A stretch of DNA of 64,000 nucleotides, from NCBI RefSeq assembly GCF_010384365.1, contig NZ_CP048397.1, positions 868,001 through 932,000 of the forward strand, given 5' to 3'. Shown piece by piece: positions 61,058 to 64,000 of the stretch (its first letter is position 1; each line of letters starts with the position of its first letter). Made by a program: the position numbers and the translations under genes. Origin of the DNA: Streptomyces sp. S4.7. Lineage in GTDB: Bacteria; Actinomycetota; Actinomycetes; Streptomycetales; Streptomycetaceae. The notes beneath the pieces were generated by a model. It was not told where the DNA came from. It saw nothing but the letters and a program-made list of their open reading frames with translations, and did no database searches.

Positions 61058-61118
61058 ACGGGAGGCCTCCTGGTCTGGCGCGACCTGCGAGGGGCACCGG
61101 TACACGGGTGCCCGGACG

Positions 61119-61325
61119 GCCTCCCCCTCTGTCACATCAACCTGAGAGTTTCACCGGTCCGCCGCGTGGCGGGCCGGCTTTCACCGTCGGTGAGAACCGA
61201 TGCCGTCCGACACCTGTTCTGCTTTCCAGAGTGACCTCGTCCATGCGGTACGGGGGCCTGAGAGTTTCCGGGGAGGATTTGCTCCTTCGGCGCCTCCGGC
61301 AGTCTCACCGGATGGCTCTCCCGCA
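61119..61325 (-). promoter_or_regulatory. tandem glycine riboswitch upstream of gcvP
   Basis: On the minus strand two aptamers follow each other. The first holds GAGAGCC, GCGCCGAAGGAGCAA and AAACTCTCAGG; the second opens with CTCTGGAAAG and holds ACCGACGGTGAAAGCC, AAACTCTCAGG and GACAGAGGG. A hairpin (GGGCACC/GGTGCCC) and a GGAGGCC/GGCCTCC complement around the gcvP ribosome site could form the expression platform. Confidence 0.88.
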
Positions 61326-61445
61326 CGGGGTCGACAGCCACTGGCCAGCCTACCAGCGAGGTCTCGCCATGGAGTTCGAGTGGCCGATACCCGCGATGTG
61401 CCCTTTCGTAGGGTGAGGGAGCATGTGCGACCAGTTGGAGGGACC

Positions 61446-61844
61446 GTGCAGACCGACATCGATCCGCGCAGGCTGATCGGCCGTAAGGCGTACGACCGCG
61501 ACGGGCACAAGATCGGCACCGTCGACGAGGTGTATCTGGACGACGCGACCGGCGTGCCCGAGTGGGCGGCGGTGAGGACCGGGCTGTTCAGCCGGGACGC
61601 GTTCGTGCCGCTGGCCCCCAGCACCTACCGCGACGAGACGCTGCACGTCCCGTACGAACGCGGCCTGATCAAGGGCGCCCCCGACTTCGGTGTCGGCCGG
61701 CACCTCTCCCCCGACCAGGAGATCCAGCTCTACCACCACTACCAGCTGGCCCTGCCGGAACCGGCGGCCCCGGAGACCCCGCCCCGTCCGGCCGACCGTG
61801 ACTTCGGCCATGTGGCGGGCCGCGACGAACCGGGCGCCCGCTAG
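61446..61844 (+). CDS. PRC-barrel domain protein
   Basis: 132 aa. The N-terminal PRC-barrel (LIGRKAYDRDGHKIGTVDEV, then TGVPEWAAVRTG) is followed by a His-rich segment and a Pro-rich tail. PRC-barrel proteins bind RNA or act in photosynthesis-unrelated protein contacts; the role here is unknown. GTG 61446 has GGAGG 4-5 nt upstream. The TAG stop is part of the CTAG at the left end of the palindromic element. Confidence 0.85.
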   Translation: MQTDIDPRRLIGRKAYDRDGHKIGTVDEVYLDDATGVPEWAAVRTGLFSRDAFVPLAPSTYRDETLHVPYERGLIKGAPDFGVGRHLSPDQEIQLYHHYQLALPEPAAPETPPRPADRDFGHVAGRDEPGAR

Positions 61845-62029
61845 GTCCTGTCTTCGAACTGGCGTCGTCCGCCCGCGGGGCGGGGCTCACGGTGTCCGGT
61901 GCGTGCGATCGCAAGACGGAGGATCGCTCATCGCTCGCGTACCGGGCGTACTTGGGCGAGTCCGACAACGCGGCTGGTGTGCGTGCCAGGCGTCGTGAGC
62001 CAGACTCCAGTGTGAAGACAGGATCTAGG
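61841..62029. mobile_element. MITE-like palindromic element, copy 2
   Basis: 189 bp flanked by CTAG on both sides. Ends are CTAGGTCCTGTCTTC at the left and GAAGACAGGATCTAG at the right, inverted with one mismatch. The interior is nearly the same as copy 1, with a 7-bp insertion near the middle. The left CTAG supplies the TAG stop of the PRC-barrel gene and the right CTAG the TAG stop of dinB. No coding capacity. Confidence 0.82.
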
Positions 62030-63425
62030 CAGGCGGTGCCGCCAAATCCGGTGGCACGGCGACCAGTGGCAACGGCTCCGACAGCTCCAGGTCGGGGTCG
62101 TCCGTACGGAACGTCCGCACCCGGCCCGGGACCACCGACGTCGGCTCCTCGAACCGTACGGTGACCCGCCCCACGCCACTGCCCTGCACCCACCCCGCGC
62201 CGTACTCGGCATGCCGCACGTCGTGCCCGGCGGGCCAGTGCCGCTCGGTGGCCGCCCCGGGGTCGGACTCCGGCTCCCGCTCGGGCCGCGGCTCGGGCTC
62301 CTTGTCCGCCACCGCGTCCGCCCCGTCACCGGCGCCCGTGGCTTGCGCGTCCGCCGCCGCCTGCGCGAACAGGTCCTCCTGGGTGTAGTCGGTCAGCCCC
62401 GTCACCCCGACCCCCAGCAGCCGCACCCCTCCGGTGGTGTCCAGGGACTCCAGCAGCCTCCCCGCGGCCTCACGCACCACGCCCGCGTCGTCCGTGGGTC
62501 CGCGGAGCGTCTCGGAGCGGGTGAGCGTCGAGAAGTCGTACCGCCGCACCTTGAGGACGATCGTCCGGCCCGAATGCCCGGACCGCCGCAGCCGCTGGAC
62601 ACACCGGTCCGCCAGCCGGTCCACCTCCGTCCTGACCCGCACCCGGTCGTGCAGGTCGACGTCGAAGGTGTCCTCGACGGAGACGGACTTGGTCTCGCGC
62701 TCGGCCACCACCGGCCGGTCGTCGTGCCCCGACGCCATCCGGTACAGAGACGCGCCGTGCGCCTTCCCCACGAGCCGTACGAGCTCGTCCTCGCCGGCCT
62801 CCGTCAGATCGGCGATGGTGGTCATTCCCGCCCGGCGCAGATGCTCGCCGGTGGCGGGCCCCACCCCGGGCAGCGTCCGTACGCTCATCGGTCCCAGCAG
62901 CTCGCGCTCCGTGCCCGGCTCCATGAGCACCAGGCCGTCCGGTTTGGCCTGCTCGGAGGCGATCTTCGCGAGCATCTTGGACCCGGCGAGGCCCACTGAG
63001 CCGGTCAGGCCGGTCACCGCCCTGATCTCACGGCGCAGCCGCTCGCCGGTCGCCCGCGCCGACGCCGAGTCGCAGGCTGATCCGCCCGCCTCCAGATCGA
63101 CGAACGCCTCGTCGAGGCTCAGCGGCTCCACCAGCGGTGACAGCCGGCCCAGCAGCTCCATGACCTGCTCGCTGACCGTGCGGTAGAGCGTGAAGCGCGG
63201 CACCAGATAGGCCGCGTTCGGCGCGAGCCGTCTCGCCTGCGCCATCGGCATGGCCGAGTGGATCCCGAACCGTCTCGCCTCGTACGACGCCGTCGAGACC
63301 ACCCCGCGCGGACCGAGACCCCCGACGACGACCGGCTTTCCACGCAGGCTCGGCTTCGCGGCCTGCTCGGCGGCGGCGAAGAAGGCATCCATGTCGAGAT
63401 GCAGGACGGTCGGCGCGGGTCTCAC
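62025..63425 (-). CDS. dinB: DNA polymerase IV (Y family)
   Basis: 466-aa translesion DNA polymerase. It has the catalytic motifs VLHLDMDAFFAAAEQ and PLSLDEAFVDL (three acidic metal ligands), the helix-hairpin-helix GVGPATGEHLRRAGM, and a little-finger domain; the acidic Glu/Arg-rich region and C-terminal extension (about 350-466) go beyond the Escherichia coli length. GTG 63425 is used, with GGGGAG about 10 nt upstream. Unlinked to the cluster function as far as seen. Confidence 0.95.
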   Translation of the reverse strand: MRPAPTVLHLDMDAFFAAAEQAAKPSLRGKPVVVGGLGPRGVVSTASYEARRFGIHSAMPMAQARRLAPNAAYLVPRFTLYRTVSEQVMELLGRLSPLVEPLSLDEAFVDLEAGGSACDSASARATGERLRREIRAVTGLTGSVGLAGSKMLAKIASEQAKPDGLVLMEPGTERELLGPMSVRTLPGVGPATGEHLRRAGMTTIADLTEAGEDELVRLVGKAHGASLYRMASGHDDRPVVAERETKSVSVEDTFDVDLHDRVRVRTEVDRLADRCVQRLRRSGHSGRTIVLKVRRYDFSTLTRSETLRGPTDDAGVVREAAGRLLESLDTTGGVRLLGVGVTGLTDYTQEDLFAQAAADAQATGAGDGADAVADKEPEPRPEREPESDPGAATERHWPAGHDVRHAEYGAGWVQGSGVGRVTVRFEEPTSVVPGRVRTFRTDDPDLELSEPLPLVAVPPDLAAPPA

Positions 63426-63472
63426 CCCACCGATGCTCCCCTACGCCACTGACAATCGCCCCGGAGAGGGCC

Positions 63473-64000
63473 TCAGACGGCCCGGTCGCGGCGTCTGCGG
63501 GCGAGTTCGTCGGCGGGGTTGTGGCCGATCAGTGTCTCGCCGGTGTCGACGCGCTCCCCGTGCAGCTGCGAGAGCGCCGCCTCCACGTCCCGCCACACGA
63601 CCCCGACGGCGATGCCGAAGACGCCCTGACCGCCCTGGAGGAGGTTCACGACCTCGTCCGGGGACGAACACTCGTACACCGTCGCGCCGTCGCTCATGAG
63701 CGTCATGCGCTCCAGGTCCGCCGCCTCGCGCCCGCACAGGTGCCGCAGGGCCGCCCGGATGTTCTGCAGGGCGACGCCGGTGTCCAGGAAGCGCTTCACG
63801 ATCTTGAGGAAGACGACGTCCCGAAAGCTGTAGAGCCGCTGGGAGCCCGACCCCCGCGCGGGGCGCACACTCGGCTCGACCAGCCCCGTGCGCGCCCAGT
63901 AGTCCAACTGGCGGTACGTGATGCCCGCCGCCGCGCAGGCGGTCGGTCCCCGGTAGCCGACCGTGTCGGTCGCGGGGTCGGACGTACTGCCGTGAAACGG
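63473..64000 (-). CDS. MerR-family transcriptional regulator, 5' end beyond window
   Basis: At least 175 residues with no start codon in the window. The MerR winged helix is seen as TACAAAGITYRQLDYWARTGLV and SQRLYSFRDVVFLKIVKRFLDTG (shown in parts: AAAGITYRQLDYWARTG). A C-terminal part without cysteines (GVVWRDVEAALSQLHGERV) suggests a non-metal ligand or none. This MerR type next to dinB is common in Streptomyces. Confidence 0.9.
   Translation of the reverse strand, partial: PFHGSTSDPATDTVGYRGPTACAAAGITYRQLDYWARTGLVEPSVRPARGSGSQRLYSFRDVVFLKIVKRFLDTGVALQNIRAALRHLCGREAADLERMTLMSDGATVYECSSPDEVVNLLQGGQGVFGIAVGVVWRDVEAALSQLHGERVDTGETLIGHNPADELARRRRDRAV

Overview
The window is very GC-rich actinobacterial DNA and reads as a Streptomyces chromosome. 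Supporting signs are GTG starts with GGAGG sites, a SARP/AfsR-type regulator carrying a rare TTA codon, the small 'MCQHQP' DUF5999-type protein, and a gcvP / PRC-barrel / dinB / MerR block. Bases 1-35.4 kb are a nonribosomal peptide biosynthetic cluster that continues off the left edge. Bases 35.5-64 kb are mostly ordinary chromosomal genes, with a decayed junction zone at 36-38.9 kb.

Cluster, left to right. A divergent control region at 7.0-7.3 kb separates a leftward unit from a rightward unit. The leftward unit is a fatty acyl-AMP ligase-ACP starter followed by an NRPS (C-A-PCP-C-A..., first A domain with an alanine-type code). The rightward unit is a type II thioesterase, an NRPS with a dead A domain (C-A*-PCP), an MbtH-like protein, a terminal NRPS (C-A-PCP-reductase) whose C domain reads HQLVADR instead of HHxxxDG, a VioC-type Fe(II)/2-oxoglutarate dioxygenase, and a (C remnant)-A protein without a PCP. 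Then come the SARP regulator and a membrane M28 peptidase. A second leftward operon (29.7 to 25.1 kb) encodes an E1-alpha, an ACP, an E1-beta/E2 fusion and a KAS III-like protein, all overlapping or nearly so. It is followed by a lipoprotein gene. Diverging from it are a flavin monooxygenase and a metallophosphoesterase. A UvrA-like protein closes the cluster.

Taken together this matches the logic of tetrahydroisoquinoline antitumour antibiotics (saframycin, naphthyridinomycin, quinocarcin): a cryptic fatty-acyl starter, alanine, a transketolase-like E1/E2-ACP platform for a glycolyl C2 unit, a Pictet-Spengler C domain with HQxxxDR, reductive release, a Qcn18-like arginine oxygenase, a membrane peptidase for removing the acyl group, and a UvrA-like self-resistance protein. 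The assignment is inference from architecture. Genes for building the modified tyrosine are not in the window and may lie to the left. Two observations go beyond that template. First, one module appears split by complementary decay (a live C and PCP with a dead A, and a live A with a dead C and no PCP). Second, arrays of CTCTCA/TTCTCA repeats at about 11-bp spacing occur in both divergent promoter regions, suggesting direct control by the cluster's SARP.

The 36-38.9 kb zone holds a row of broken genes: an erythromycin-esterase/FCD chimera, a frameshifted DapA-family gene, a truncated IlvD/Edd dehydratase, and the tail of a sugar-binding protein. These are remains of a sugar-acid catabolic locus. 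The rest is housekeeping or general metabolism: polyprenyl synthase and Lcp/MpaB-like protein, Rieske protein, LysR and MocR regulators with transporters and a PNPOx-family protein, Clp-N-like protein, PadR, PhzF, CPBP protease, VWA lipoprotein-like protein, GCS2-type ligase, gcvP under a tandem glycine riboswitch, and dinB. Two copies of a MITE-like palindromic element (42.9 and 61.8 kb) abut genes precisely at their TAG stop codons.
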